This document shows positions 26,162 through 37,775 of a stretch of DNA of 64,000 nt, one piece after another. Under the pieces are notes generated by a model. It ran no database searches and was not told the DNA's origin. It worked only from the letters and a program-made list of their open reading frames with translations. The DNA is from Seiridium cupressi (taxonomy: Eukaryota > Ascomycota > Sordariomycetes > Amphisphaeriales > Sporocadaceae). The stretch's first letter is position 1, and every line of letters starts with the position of its first letter. The position numbers and the translations under genes were made by a program. The DNA lies in contig JARVKI010000097.1 of assembly GCA_036674765.1 (NCBI GenBank), forward strand, positions 1 to 64,000, given 5' to 3'.

Positions 26162-26878
26162 ATGAATGGTTCGAGCCTACTTCCGCAGTCCACATACGAC
26201 ATAGACCGACGGGATGTCCGGGATGTCCGGGGCTACAAAACGAAGACTGTCTATATCCCAATCCAAGTTGTTGAGATCCAGGTCGACGATGTCGTGGTTG
26301 CTGATCCTAATGAATCCTGTGAATCATCGGGCTTGGGTCGTGGTAGTGTCACCATTTCAGCTCAAGCATCATCATTACCACGTGGTGGCCGCCCAAATGC
26401 ACTCGCGCCACTATCAGAGTCTCGTCCAGCTTCGTTCGAGGAGGGTGATGATTCCGCGTACTGGTCAGGGGAGCAGAACAAACTTGAGGCGCTGCAGGTA
26501 TCCGACGTTCGAGATGATGCAACCACCTCGGGCGACGATGAGTCTGTCTCCGCTTATCATCCCGGACCAATCGTCGAGGATGCACTGTTGGATGAGAGGA
26601 TTCATTCTTGGATGATGAACAGTCAGACTCCATGCGAAATTGAATCGTGGACGAACAGTCAGCCTGACTACAAACCTAAGTGGGTTCCCCATGTCAAGAG
26701 TAAACCATGCATGGGAGATTGGGATGATATACTGAGTCGTGGCATCGATGACGAGCACCCGCAGCGTATCGCTTATTCCAGACGTCCCCAGAGCCATGCT
26801 GTGCTGCCTAGCCGAAAACCTCTCGCCGGCTCTTCATCCGCCTTTTCGTCTTTTATGTGGCCTTGGAATTCACCTTGA
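26162..26878 (+). CDS. hypothetical acidic protein, at least 238 aa
   Basis: The frame is open from about 26030, but the first in-frame ATG is at 26162, so either the protein starts there (238 aa) or an upstream exon splices in near an AG at 26026 or 26036. I could not find a convincing donor. The protein is acidic and Ser/Asp-rich with a short RDVRDVRG tandem produced by a 9-bp duplication (near 26212-26230). The C-terminus is basic, then hydrophobic (FMWPWNSP). No domain recognised. The long open frame with a pre-ATG segment that also reads plausibly (DSYWDDVERIKAQI) favours a real gene with an undetected first exon. Confidence 0.45.
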   Translation: MNGSSLLPQSTYDIDRRDVRDVRGYKTKTVYIPIQVVEIQVDDVVVADPNESCESSGLGRGSVTISAQASSLPRGGRPNALAPLSESRPASFEEGDDSAYWSGEQNKLEALQVSDVRDDATTSGDDESVSAYHPGPIVEDALLDERIHSWMMNSQTPCEIESWTNSQPDYKPKWVPHVKSKPCMGDWDDILSRGIDDEHPQRIAYSRRPQSHAVLPSRKPLAGSSSAFSSFMWPWNSP

Positions 26879-27511
26879 GGCCGACTTCGTTGGCATCCTA
26901 TTTATCTCCTGGACTTCTTTCTTGCGTTGTCATCTTCTGTTCTACATCTGCATCAACGTGATTCACCAGCCTCAACCGGCCATTCTGTCAACTTCAGCCC
27001 TCAAGGGAGCGGCCAGGTTGGAAGAACATGGAACAATAAAACAGTGTCCCCAAAATAATATTCGATAGGAAAAGAAAAGAAAAGAAAAGAAAAGAAAAGA
27101 AAAGAAAAGAAAAGAAAAGAAAAGAAAAGAGAGAATAAAAAATAAAATTTAAGTACCTACGGGTGCGCCCAAAAATTATGTTTTATTGAACTTTAGTGAA
27201 TAATAGTATATGTGTGCCGATGTTGGCAAGGTACCCACAGACCCTTGGGGGCTACCTTGCTTAATGTGTTGAATTTCATCACAAAGTTAACTAATTCAAT
27301 TTGTAAGGATATTCCGAAAGCAACTCAGTTTATATTTTAAGATAACTAAAGAGATACGTTGGTGTGAATAGCCACCCAGGGCTCAGCAAATGAATGTCCT
27401 GTGTTTACGCCGGCCATACTGCTGCAGACTCTGAACTTTGTAACCCTCTTATTCTCAAAACTCCACCAGAAGAACCAGATGCTAGGAAATAAAACCCCTG
27501 GAGGTTATACT
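26879..27511. other. intergenic, includes microsatellite
   Basis: Convergent 3' sides of the acidic hypothetical gene and the small secreted protein gene. No gene seen; AT-rich after the AAAAG repeat. Confidence 0.6.
27070..27130. repeat. (AAAAG)n pentanucleotide microsatellite, 12 copies
   Basis: Twelve essentially perfect AAAAG units in a row. A purine-only strand of this length can form unusual DNA structures and is likely to vary in length between isolates. Confidence 0.95.
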
Positions 27512-27847
27512 CTAGCGAGGTCCAAGGGTGCAGCTGATGGTGGTCTGGACCTGAGGCGGGCCAACATCAACGGTGCCGGGGCCGTAGGTGAAAGTCTCGC
27601 TGCCATCGATGCCATAAGCATAGCAGTTGACACTTGCTGGGACGGGGTCGAGAACGGCGATGTGGGAGACACTGAAATCGGCCTCGACGGCGTGGGTAGC
27701 GCCGTCAGCCGGGACCCATTGGGTCTGAGCGGCGCCTGCAGCTCCTTGGAATTCGACCTGGACTTGGAGGGTGCGGGCGTTGACGGAAGGAGCTGCCAGA
27801 CCAGTGCTGGCGAGGAGAGCGGCGGCGGCAATGGTGAAGAACTGCAT
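27512..27847 (-). CDS. small secreted protein, 111 aa
   Basis: Single exon with an ATG at 27847. Residues 1-18 (MQFFTIAAAALLASTGLA) are a textbook signal peptide with an A-x-A type cleavage site. The mature part is about 93 residues, rich in Val, Ala, Gly and Gln, with alternating hydrophobic residues suggesting beta strands and only two cysteines (VNCYAYG and TISCTLG), which could form one disulphide. No catalytic motif. GC-rich third positions and a TATA box upstream support expression. It looks like the small secreted proteins found across plant- and insect-associated ascomycetes; a role is not assignable. Confidence 0.85.
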   Translation of the reverse strand: MQFFTIAAAALLASTGLAAPSVNARTLQVQVEFQGAAGAAQTQWVPADGATHAVEADFSVSHIAVLDPVPASVNCYAYGIDGSETFTYGPGTVDVGPPQVQTTISCTLGPR

Positions 27848-29471
27848 TGTGAAGAGTGAAAATGAGTTTGTATTAGCTGAATGTGGTGTCAGAATGTTCT
27901 GGTGTGAATGATGCTGTGTTGATTGTGAGGATGTCCGTCTCGTGTGCCATGCCGGGCCTCTTTATAGTTTTCTACCGCAGCAGGTCTATGTATAGCCAGA
28001 ACTAGATTATCAAGCTTTTGGCCAACAAATAGTCCTACACTGCCACGAACGAAGACATGAACTCAAACCGGAGGCCACGATCAAAGAGCTGAGCACATCA
28101 CGATGAAGGGGGCGTCGTTCAGCCCGATATTGGTACAACGTTGCTTGTAAGATGTTCGGTCTAATCGAGTTACTATCTTGGGACATAATATGTTTCTCAC
28201 AACAATCATCGATCTGCCGCTGGTCTAGTCAGGCCGCGTCTCCCGCTATTTCAATGCTGCGCCCGCGCCCGCGGAACGAGCTTTGAAACATGACCGAGTA
28301 GTTGACATATAATTTGAGGTGACCGAGGATGTTCTTTGATTGGCGAAACTCTGCCCTTCCGGTTGGCTGACTTGCAGAGACTCCCAACCGTGTATGTGGC
28401 GGCGGTAGTATTGCGTGGGTATATCATGATTGTGCATCTCTACGATATTCGCACATATATCGTCGAGCAAGGGCGGGCTATTTTGCATGAAACCAGGTGG
28501 AAAGGGCCTACGAGGTTCTGACAGAACCAGCAGCCATCTCACACAAGAGTTGGAACCATTCTTCGAGTGAAACGGACCTAATGGCAGCTCTGTTGAATCG
28601 TGAGATTTGACAACCTTCACAGCCGCAGCTTTGATTGGCTTCGCCAAGTCACTTGACAAGTTGTGGTGTGGGCTGACAGGTGAGACCAGAGCTTTCTTTT
28701 CAGCACTAAATCCTGTTGATATGGTAAGTTCCATGTGGTGTATAGTGAACTGGAGAAAGTCATAAAAACGGGCGGGGATGTAGAGGTCGGCTAAAGCTTG
28801 TTGTACAAGAGCACTGCGTAGTCCAGGATGAATGGTTTCTTACTACCGGAAACGATTGCGTTCGATCTGACACGTATCCAAGAGTGTCATCTAAAGATCA
28901 CCGGATCCTGAAAACACGAGTGTAACAGTAAGCACCTAACCTCAGTGCTCCTCACTCAGCTGAGCCGTGGACACAGGAGGAGCTATGAATGCTGGCATTT
29001 GCTGAATACACCACCATCGGCAGGCTGACAAAACCTGATGTCTTCAGCTATGCTGTTTGGAAATACGAAACGTCTTGACATATCCTGGATAAACCCATCG
29101 ACTTTTTCTTTGGACACAATAGCTGCGTTGATATCTGCGTCTACCGCCGGCGTCGGCGTACTGGTGCCTCCCCTGCTTACCCCAGATTACAGGGGGGCCC
29201 CGCCTCTCCACAAAAACTGGGCTGGGAGTGACGCGGGCTTTTAGCTGCCTGTAGGCAAGGGTCCAACAAATACCGTACGTACCTTCCGTATGTATGTCCG
29301 TCAACCTAGAGGTGAGGGAAGGGTGAGAACAAAGCACCACAGTGTGGCCCAAATCTCTCTGTATTTTCCACCCCATCATCTCGCTCCACCGTGCAGCACA
29401 TCTGACGGAGGCTTTACCTCAGCCACCATTTTCGAACGAACTCTGCGCCATTGTCGGCCGGCCTGTCAACC
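27848..29471. other. 1.6-kb intergenic region
   Basis: Promoter side of the small secreted protein gene (minus) and of the UCH gene (plus). One 162-aa minus frame (28246-28734) is present but is not convincing. Confidence 0.5.
27961..27966 (-). promoter_or_regulatory. TATA box of the small secreted protein gene
   Basis: The minus strand reads CTATAAAG here, 114 bases before the ATG at 27847, a normal position for a TATA element with a ~80-nt 5' UTR. Position and sequence are seen; use as a promoter is inferred. Confidence 0.5.
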
Positions 29472-30259
29472 ATGGAGGAAAAGAAGCGATGGGTGATGCT
29501 AGGTGAGGCTGACCAGTACCGCCTTGTCCTTGCGTGTGCCCTCTACTGACCAGGGCACGTGCAGAAAATAACCCTGAGGTGATGGACCAATTAGCTGCCA
29601 AGCTAGGTCTGGGAGAAGAGCTCGGCTTCTACGATGTCTATTCTCTCGACGAGCCCGAGCTTACGGCGCATATCCCGCGTCCAGCTCTTGCCCTCCTTGT
29701 CATCATACCTCTGACGCCTTCGTGGGACGAGGACCGACGAAACGAAGATGCCGGAAAGGGTGATTACGAAGGCGTCGGTCCCCATGAGCCTGTCATCTGG
29801 TTCAAGCAGACAATAGGAAACGCCTGCGGGTCCATTGGTCTGCTCCACTGCGCCATCAACGGGCCTGCTGCCAGCTACGTCCGCCCTGACTCAGTCCTGG
29901 ACAAGATTCGACTGGAGGCCGTTCCGCTGAAGATGGAGGAACGCGCAGCGATGCTCTACAACAACCTGCAATTCGAGCAGGCCCACAAGTCGGTGGAGGA
30001 AGCCGGCGATACCCCTGCCCAGCTGTCCGCGGAACATATCGGTCAGCATTTCGTAACCTATGTCGTAGCCGACGGTCGGCTGTGGGAGCTTGAGGGCAGT
30101 CGGAAGGGTCCAATTGATCGTGGTGTACTGGGCCCGGACGAGGACGTGTTAAGTCCTAGGGCTTTGGACTTGGGCTTGAAGCGAATAATCAACTTGGAGT
30201 TGTATAATGGTGGAAACGATTTACGCTTTAGTTGTATTGCTTTGGCACCGAGATCATGA
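29472..30259 (+). CDS. ubiquitin C-terminal hydrolase (UCH family, Yuh1/UCHL-like)
   Basis: Exon 1 29472-29502, intron GTGAGG...GTGCAG with branch CTACTGAC, exon 2 29565-30259; the split codon restores VMLENNPEV and the product is 241 aa (yeast Yuh1 is 236). UCH enzymes are cysteine proteases that remove small adducts from the C-terminus of ubiquitin or a ubiquitin-like protein. The oxyanion Gln (Q92) and nucleophile (C98) are in QTIGNACGS, and the catalytic His is H172 in GQHFVTYVV. The position of the family's catalytic Asp (usually ELDG) reads ELEG, so E187. Active-site crossover residues 135-165 are present. The frame also holds a non-initiating start inside the intron, which was not used. 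Confidence 0.93.
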
Positions 30260-32494
30260 CTACCGTAGCTGCCGTTGAACTGCACCGGCAGATTCTCCAA
30301 AGCAACGCTTCATGGCACTTGTACATTCAGAACAGGTGGTGCAACGTAGTTTGACTGGAACTAGATTGAATTCTCGTGCGTATCAGGCTCGTGAATTGGT
30401 GGCCACCGGCGTGTACAATTTGCTCGTGGACGCTGAAGTCGAGGCCAGCTTCCGTATACTAAGCATTCTCGTCTGACTTGTATTGGCAGATGCCTTTGTA
30501 AATTTCCCGATTGAAGTGCCAGACCTGGTCATCAATAGTGTCTAGAACTGGGCCTCGAAGGATCACATATGCCGCACACCAACCTATATTGGGGCGAAAA
30601 GGAGAAGCAACCGGCGCGCCCTTGACAGTGCCACACGAGCCATCGCTAGCCCACGAATGCCGTAGCGATAACTCCTCGGTGACGTTTTGGATGGATGCAT
30701 GCATCCGGCCTTCGCACACGTCCAATGCCGATCCCTGATCGGAGTGCGATGGAATTCCCTGGACGGTCCAAGGCCTTGCCGGGTGGATGTGGGACCTATG
30801 ACCTCGGAGCCAGCGCCGCGCAAGACGCCCAGCTCATTGGATGGTGGCGGACGGGATGCCGGCTGATGCACCACAGTTGTGTCCAAATTTGGTGCTAATG
30901 CTGCACGGAACCTTGACCTCGAGCTCCGAATTGTGACGTATTGAACCGTGATAAGAACCTCCACTCTCCAGTCAATGCCAGACCTCCAGCTTCCCGGCCA
31001 ACGTCCATTCCACCCCCAGCAGCCCGCAAGCCCAGCTTAGTATGCACATACTGTACTTGCTTATTGGTTTTGGCCGCCGGGCAGGCGAGTCGTCGACTGC
31101 CAGCTCACACGTAATTGGCATGTCACAAATGCTGGGGCCTGGCGGCTAGCAGTATAAAGAGGGCATCATGCTGGCGTCTTCGGTCTCTGGGCCCTTGTAT
31201 GGTCGAATGCGGCCTGGACTGAACTAAACCGAAGCAAAACCTGGCCTGGGAGTTACCGTGGTCCGCCTGGATTCGATTCGGAGCTATCCACAACCGCTGT
31301 ATAGCGACTGAGACAGCCCTCGCCGCCGTGATGAGTAGTAAGTCCATCGACCTTTCCATCACCAATCGACTGCTAGCCAATACCTGCACGACCTTCTGGC
31401 TCCGCGCGGAGTGATTTCTTCATGACACGTCATGCACCCCTCATAGCAGTGAAAAGACATCGTGGGAGGCCGCTACAGACAAGAGGACTGCCCGGCAGAG
31501 AGGAGAGCGGCCACTCAGCATCGATGGAGCTTTCCGCCCATGGAGTGTTTCCCATGGGCCGTGCTCGCCGACCGCCTTGCCACATATTTCTGTCCCCCTC
31601 CCGCCCGAGGCCATGGGCATCGAAGGTATTTGAGCGCCGTAGCTTCATGCCAGGTCGTGCATAGAGACTTACTCCGGGCGCAACAGGCAACTCGCGGGTG
31701 CTGCCATACCCTGTCCGTAGCCGCGCCACTTGTACAAACGTCTGGCCATGGTGGGCAGGTCGCGCCCTTGGCTCGGTGGGCAGGAATGCTCTTCATATAA
31801 TGCGGTTCTAGCAGCCATGATTTGGGATCTTGCCACAGCTGCCGGTGGATTGTAGAGGTGCAGCGCCGGCTGGACGAAGCCAAGCCCGGTCCCAAGTATA
31901 CCTTACCTAGGTATGGGTGGGGAGGCGGACTCGCCTCCGTACTCAACCCACCGAACGCCTGTCATCAAAATATTCGGCTCTCCTCCGCCGCCTTGCTCAA
32001 CCACCTCTGAATTATGCCACAGTCGAATCGGCCCCAGCTCAATCCCAGGTCCGGCAGAAACTAACGTCCGTGGGCACATTACTGTTCCGCCGTGCGACCG
32101 TCCGCTCGCCACAGCTGGTCCGGACGGGCATCTGCTCCGTCTGCTTTGGTGACAAGCTCGTGAACAACTACCTACGTCACTTGCAAAGAAAAGCCCATAA
32201 CATCGCATGCGTCGCACCTCGCGCCTTAACCAGGGCAATTGAATGTGAGGGACGAGGACCGTACGGCTCAATCTGCCTCGTTCCCGTCGCCGCCCCTGAC
32301 TGTCTCGTCTCTTGCACCACCATATAGCGCTGCTAGCTGAGTTGTTTGAGGTTCACCCCAATGCTGCTGCGTCTATTAGTTGGAGAATCACCAAGCGCGA
32401 CGCTGCGACTGCCCGCGCCCTCTTCGATAAATCAGGCCCGGCCAGTCGTCTCCCGCGGCTCTCGCGTCTTCCGTGTTTTCCTCGAGAGCCGATA
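30260..32494. other. 2.2-kb intergenic region
   Basis: No gene supported. Several 60-140-aa frames overlap each other on both strands without motifs. The distal part (from about 32000) is the likely promoter and leader of the Zn2Cys6 gene. Confidence 0.5.
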
Positions 32495-35382
32495 ATGAAT
32501 AACGACCACCCCTCAAGCTCAGCTGGCCCTGGTAGCAGCAGGAAAGAGAGGGGAGCCATTGCCGCTCAAGCTGTGAGCAGCCCCTTTTGATCCGTCCATT
32601 CCCTCTTCAGGCTCTTAGTTGAGTAGGTCTCGCCTGAGTCGAGAGCATACTTTTTAACACGTCATCCCACACTCCATTCGATCCACGAAGCACGATAGCT
32701 GACTTCAAGATCCCCATTTAGTGCGAAAACTGCCGACAGGTGAGTTTCTTGCCGTCAACACTGTTGAGAGCCACTTTCGAAGAAAGACTGTGCGGCGGGC
32801 AAGCCGCATTCCCCGATAGATGGAGCCTGTGCTGGGCGATCATGCACTTTGTTTAGTGTTCTCAAGCTAACAAGAGACAGAGAAAACAGCGATGCTCTGA
32901 GGAGCGCCCAAAATGTGCGAACTGTGTTCGAATGAAGGTATGATGATACTTGAATCGCGGGCATGCTTGAGATGCTGATAATTTGTGATGTAGCTTGACT
33001 GCAAGTATCGGGAGCCGCTACCAACCAAGTACGCTTTAAATTGCCATTTCTTCCAACATTCCTTGTATATCCAATGTCTTCACTTATGCGCATCTGTCCC
33101 TTGTTTACCAAGATATATATACATATATGCTGATTCCTAGTAGGAAAGACAAGACGCTGGTCGAGATCTTAGAACGTCTGAGGAGTCTGGAAGGAAAGGT
33201 CGACGAACTAAGCGTCAGGGGCACAGTTCCATCTTCCTCCCACGGAAGGGGACCGACTCATCCGTCCCAGGAACCTGGGCCATCCTCTACCTCAATCGAA
33301 ACTAGCCAATCAAAATCCTGGCAACCATTCAGTAATGGCGACGTACCATCGTCGGTTGCCATGGGCCGCTCTGAGCACCCACAATATGAATATGTGTCGA
33401 GCGCCCACAAAATCCTCTCCTGGCCTTTCGTGCAGCGTGTGTTGGCAGTAACTCCGTTTGAGTCTCCAGAGATCAACTTTGCATCGCTGCATAAAGACGG
33501 GCTTGCCATGTTGATGGGACTGCGGCCTCATTCCGCGACATTGCCTTTGGATACACTTGATAGACAAGATCCAGACCATCTATCGGCTCTAGATCCATCC
33601 ATTTCGGGGCCCGAGAAGATGGCTTCCAGCCCGACCCGTCTCAGCTGGGACATGATCTATAGCAGAAGCAAGGCTTTCTTCGACACCTTCAACTTGATGT
33701 ATCCTATCATCGACCGGCACTTCTTCCGGGCACAGATCTTACCTCTGGTTAGCGCTCATGGATTTGATAACACCATAAACTCGACGTTGGCCCTTCTTGT
33801 ACTGTGTCTAGGGGAGGTCGCCATAGCTGGGATCGGGGGAGATCCGTTGGTAGTCTTCAGAGGCCGGCCGAGTGGCATGAAAGGAGGGACGCCCGGACGG
33901 CCCCCTGGATTGGTTCTATTCAACGAGGCTAGGCAGCGTATGGGCTTCAATCTCACGGAATATAGCATCGAAAATGTGCAGCTGTTTGCTCTTGCTTCGT
34001 AAGCTTCCGGCACGTCACCACCCCAGACGGCTTACTGACTGACACCTTGCTAGCCTATACTACGGCTCTTGTTGCCTCCATAGTGTATGTTTTCCGTTGC
34101 CTAGGGAAGATGCAGGCCACCATGCTTATCATAGGAAACACGCAGGACTTCTGGCGTATGACAAGTTCTGCTTCGCTAGCATGCCAGGCATTGCTGACAA
34201 GGTTCGCGGGATACACAGTCGGAGTTGATGATGGGCTGACCATCTAATAGCAAACCTGACGAGCTGGATTCACCCCGGGGTGACCTAGTCCGAAGGCTCT
34301 TTTGGCATTGCTCGATAATCGAAACGTGCGTTACTTTCTGCTGGCCGAACGAACTAGGGACTGATGGTGACAGTTGTCTCTGCTTGGAATTCAACATCCC
34401 GTCGACCGGCTTACACGCGCTCGAGGACATGGTTGGACTCCCTGACTTCAGCGCAGTCAACTTTTCAGAGGAAGATTATATCAGCAACCAAGCATCTCAT
34501 TTTCAAGAGCACTTCGCATCCCACATAGTACTCAGAAGGCTCTCGGTTGAGTTTAACGCGACCTTGAGCAATGGTAAGCCGCGCTTGGCCTTGCCCGCTT
34601 TCTCTCCTTTCTCCCACAAATTTGTCACGTCTACCAACGTCTAGATTTATGATGGGTGAGCTAACCGTTTAGCCTTCGGAGGAACTGAAAATGCCGGCGG
34701 CTCGCGCATGGAAGAGATGCATCCGTCTGCCATAACGACCATTAAACAACTGGCTGCACAGCTGGATCAGTGGCGTGGCCTGTTGCCTGATTATCTGAGC
34801 TGGACGGATGGATCAGTTGATTCTTGTATAGGCACGATACCGGACAGCTTTGGTCACCCGGCACACCCACAACAGGCGCCCGGCGGACATTCGCAGGTCA
34901 TTTTCACCGCGGATCTGGACGCTCCGGCGACCACCTATCTTTTTGCCGAGGATATACAGACTGCTATGCTCCAAACCCGGTACTTTTACCTCAAGTACGC
35001 CATACACCGGCCGTACATTTTCAAAGCGCTGCATCACCCGGGGCGCATGACACAGGAGGACGCCGAGGGGGTGGCCGTTTGCCTGCGCAGCTCTCTGCTG
35101 TGGCCGATTGCCATGGCGCCGATCCGGGACAAGAAGCGTCTCGTACCCTGCATCGTCTTCTGGACCCAGAATTTCTTGGGCATACTTATTATGCTGCACC
35201 TTTCGCGACAGGTGCCGATCCTGATGCGGATCATAAGTGACTTGTTGAACGATCAGTTTGTGCTCGACGCCAAGAAAACGATACGTCTCTACCTCGACTG
35301 GATTCGCGATCTGAAGGATATCGATGCGAACGCCATGTGGTGCTGGTCTGTGGTGGAGAGCTTGTTTCCGCTCGAGACATGA
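32495..35382 (+). CDS. Zn2Cys6 transcription factor with fungal_trans domain, ten exons
   Basis: Exons 32495-32572, 32722-32739, 32881-32937, 32994-33028, 33144-33998, 34054-34084, 34146-34201, 34251-34325, 34374-34573, 34673-35382; all phases agree and give 704 aa. The binuclear zinc cluster is C27-x2-C30-x6-C37-x6-C44-x2-C47-x6-C54. It is encoded by three separate small exons: C27 and C30 in an 18-nt exon, C37-C47 in a 57-nt exon, C54 in a 35-nt exon. A heptad-like linker (KDKTLVEILERLRSLEGKV) follows as a dimerisation coil. The middle-homology domain runs from about residue 170 to 600, with the typical DFWRMTSSASLACQALL block. At 33140/33143 two adjacent AGs could be used, changing one residue. 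Nuclear activator or repressor; targets unknown. Tail-to-tail with the MFS gene. Confidence 0.88.
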
Positions 35383-35761
35383 GCAATCGAGCTTAGGTAC
35401 TGAAGCGGCCGGTAGGCGTCAGGCATCGTGTGCCCATGGAGATCATGACAAGAGTGCCATGCACAGCGAAACCGGTTTGCGGTTAGACATATCTAGCATT
35501 GTGCACGTTCAGGTCGAGCTACAGCCTCTCAGGGTAACTCATCTATAATCAAACTCAAATATTAACGTATGGGCGATTATTACCGTGTGAGAGCGACAAA
35601 TTATTTTGCGAAGCATCTCGAAAAACAAACCAATGCAACCGAAAGAAGGGATCGCTGGTACCTATACTTTCGAGACTCATAATATATCATAAATTCCAAC
35701 GTACAAGGCCCAATGACATGATCCTCAGGAACCACATACTAGAACAACCGACTGATCACTT
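35383..35761. other. 379-bp convergent 3' region
   Basis: Between the stop codons of the regulator (plus) and transporter (minus). AT-rich (for example AATATTAACG and ATAATATATCATAA words), consistent with polyadenylation regions for both genes. Confidence 0.6.
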
Positions 35762-37775
35762 TCATCTCAAACGGGTCATAGCCAACAAATCATGCCGATG
35801 GAAGAAACTGCGATTCCGCTTACCGAACACGTCTAGGCGTCGGGCATTATTAGCTCGGCCATACCAGATGGAACTAAAGGGAAGGAAACTTACACACGGG
35901 AATGCTCAGCAAGCAGATGACCAATTGTACTGAAGCGACCGCGATGAATGTTTCTCGTATCCCCCCTTGAACAAGCCAGTCGTATGCTCGAAACGTAAGA
36001 CCAAAACTAAACATGTTCTTAAAGATGATCAAGCACGTGAATCCCTCGACGGCCAAATCCCCTAAGTCATGCAGTCAGTGAGCGACCCAGTTCAAGAGTG
36101 CACGCGAGGAGGTAAGAACATACGATAGGCATCCACGATGTACAGGGAACTGGCCACGGCACCAATGACCATGCCGCAGACTTCAAAGCCAAAGAACATG
36201 ATGGGCACCGTCCAATGATATGCGCCCGTCAGTGTCCCGACGCTCGTGATGGCGAAGCCGTACAGGCCCATGCATCCGAATATGAGCTGTGGAATCACCA
36301 GGAGAATGCGGAACTCGGGCTCGTACACGCCGCCGTTGCGCTTGGTTAGGTATTTGGCGCTCCAATCCGAGAGAGCTCCGGCGATGAGGAAGCCAAGGAT
36401 GGCGCCGAGGAAGGGACCAACGTAGGCATAGCCAGTCGCCACTTCGTCCCAGAACAGCGGAGGCCCCAAGAATATGGCTGCTAACACCACGCCGATAAAG
36501 ACGGTCCAGCCGATCATGGCTCCCTGAATCAGGCAAGCCCACAAAAACGCAGGCTGGATGAAGAGAGGGAACGGCCGGAAGAGCAGCTTGAAGAAATTCT
36601 CGTCCGTCTTGCGGCCGTCGAACGGAGCGAGAGACTGCCAATAGGTCTTTTTGGACCTGCCAGCACTAGACCTCACCTGATGGGTCGTCGGCTGATTCAT
36701 CTCGTGTTTCGCCGGGTGAAGTTGCTGCTCCGAACCCTCAAAGGCGGTAGTATCGGTGTTGAGGGTTGCATCACGCCTGAAGGACGTCTCAGGGCAGAAG
36801 AAGAAGAGGGCGAAGAAACAGGTCGCACAGAAGATAGAGACCAGGTAGAACGTCCACCAAAAGCCGATCGTGTGTGTGATTTTCCCAACCACGATGGGCG
36901 TGAAAAAAGAACCGCCAAACACTGCCAGGTTGGTAAAGGCCATCCGCTTCCCACGTTCCTGGTCCATTTAGTTAGCGTGACGGCAATGGCAAACTCAACA
37001 GTATGTGCTACTTGCATGTACGAAATACAGATCTCCTACAGCGGCGTTGATGAGCGACTCAAAGGGCGACGTGCCGACTCCCTGGATGATTCTGGACCAC
37101 AGAAAACTCGTGTAATCTCTCCTCCTGCCCACGGCGCCTGCCCACGCACTAGACGCGATGACGAGCAATGTGCCTATCAGGAACGCATGCCTCTTGCCCC
37201 ATATCCTACTCGACGGGACGAAGAACATGCCGGCGAAGCCAACGCCGAGCAAGAAGTATCCCGTCAGGATGGCGATCCACGTGAAGTCCAGGGTGAAGTA
37301 CAGAGAGAGCGTCAGGGTGTTGGCGGCCAGGATGGGACCCAATGCGGTGGTAAAGATGGCCGTCACAGACAGGGTGAAGGTGATGAGGTCGCGCCTCCAT
37401 AGTGGCCAGTTCAGAGGGTCGTTGGGATCATCGGACGGTTGAGGGTGCTGCGGCGACCAGGGGTTGTTAGGCGTTGCAAGTGGAGCGCGGTATAGGACAA
37501 ACGACGGGTAGGGCTGCTTACGAGTATAATGGGGATAGGCCCACTTCTGTCGCACTTCAGTCCCCTCGCGTCTACCGTGTCGGCCGTCTGCGGCCTGTCT
37601 GGGTCGTCGAAATATCGTGTCGTTCCTTTTGATGCAGTGTTAGTCAACGTTGGGCAATCCGGGCGCGATTGGGATCGTGAGGGGTCTGGGGCAAGTGGTG
37701 TTGTGGACGTGTTGCGATGCGATGCGTACCCGGCACATGGTCCAGGACCGTGTCCTCTAGTATACCGAGTCCCAT
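35762..37775 (-). CDS. major facilitator superfamily transporter, six exons
   Basis: Exons 37775-37730, 37625-37522, 37447-37016, 36958-36124, 36061-35894, 35832-35762; phases agree and give 551 aa. A hydrophilic N-terminus contains HPQPSDDPNDPLNWPLWRR, the usual lead-in of fungal drug:H+ antiporter-type MFS proteins. About 12 membrane spans follow, with a large loop rich in Ser/Lys near residues 280-345, and the C-terminus FGKRNRSFFHRHDLL is the common end of this group. The third intron (37015-36959) begins GCAAGT, not GT; using it gives the expected GDLYFVH-ERGKRMAF. Probable plasma-membrane exporter of small molecules; substrate unknown. It is convergent with the regulator and divergent from the CFEM gene, 538 bp away. 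Confidence 0.9.

Noticed and set aside
28246..28734. 162-aa minus-strand frame
   Set aside because: Low-complexity, no signal peptide or motif, composition like intergenic sequence; probably chance.
32312..32494. Upstream extension of the first Zn2Cys6 exon
   Set aside because: It starts only at a non-ATG codon; the ATG at 32495 is the first usable start.
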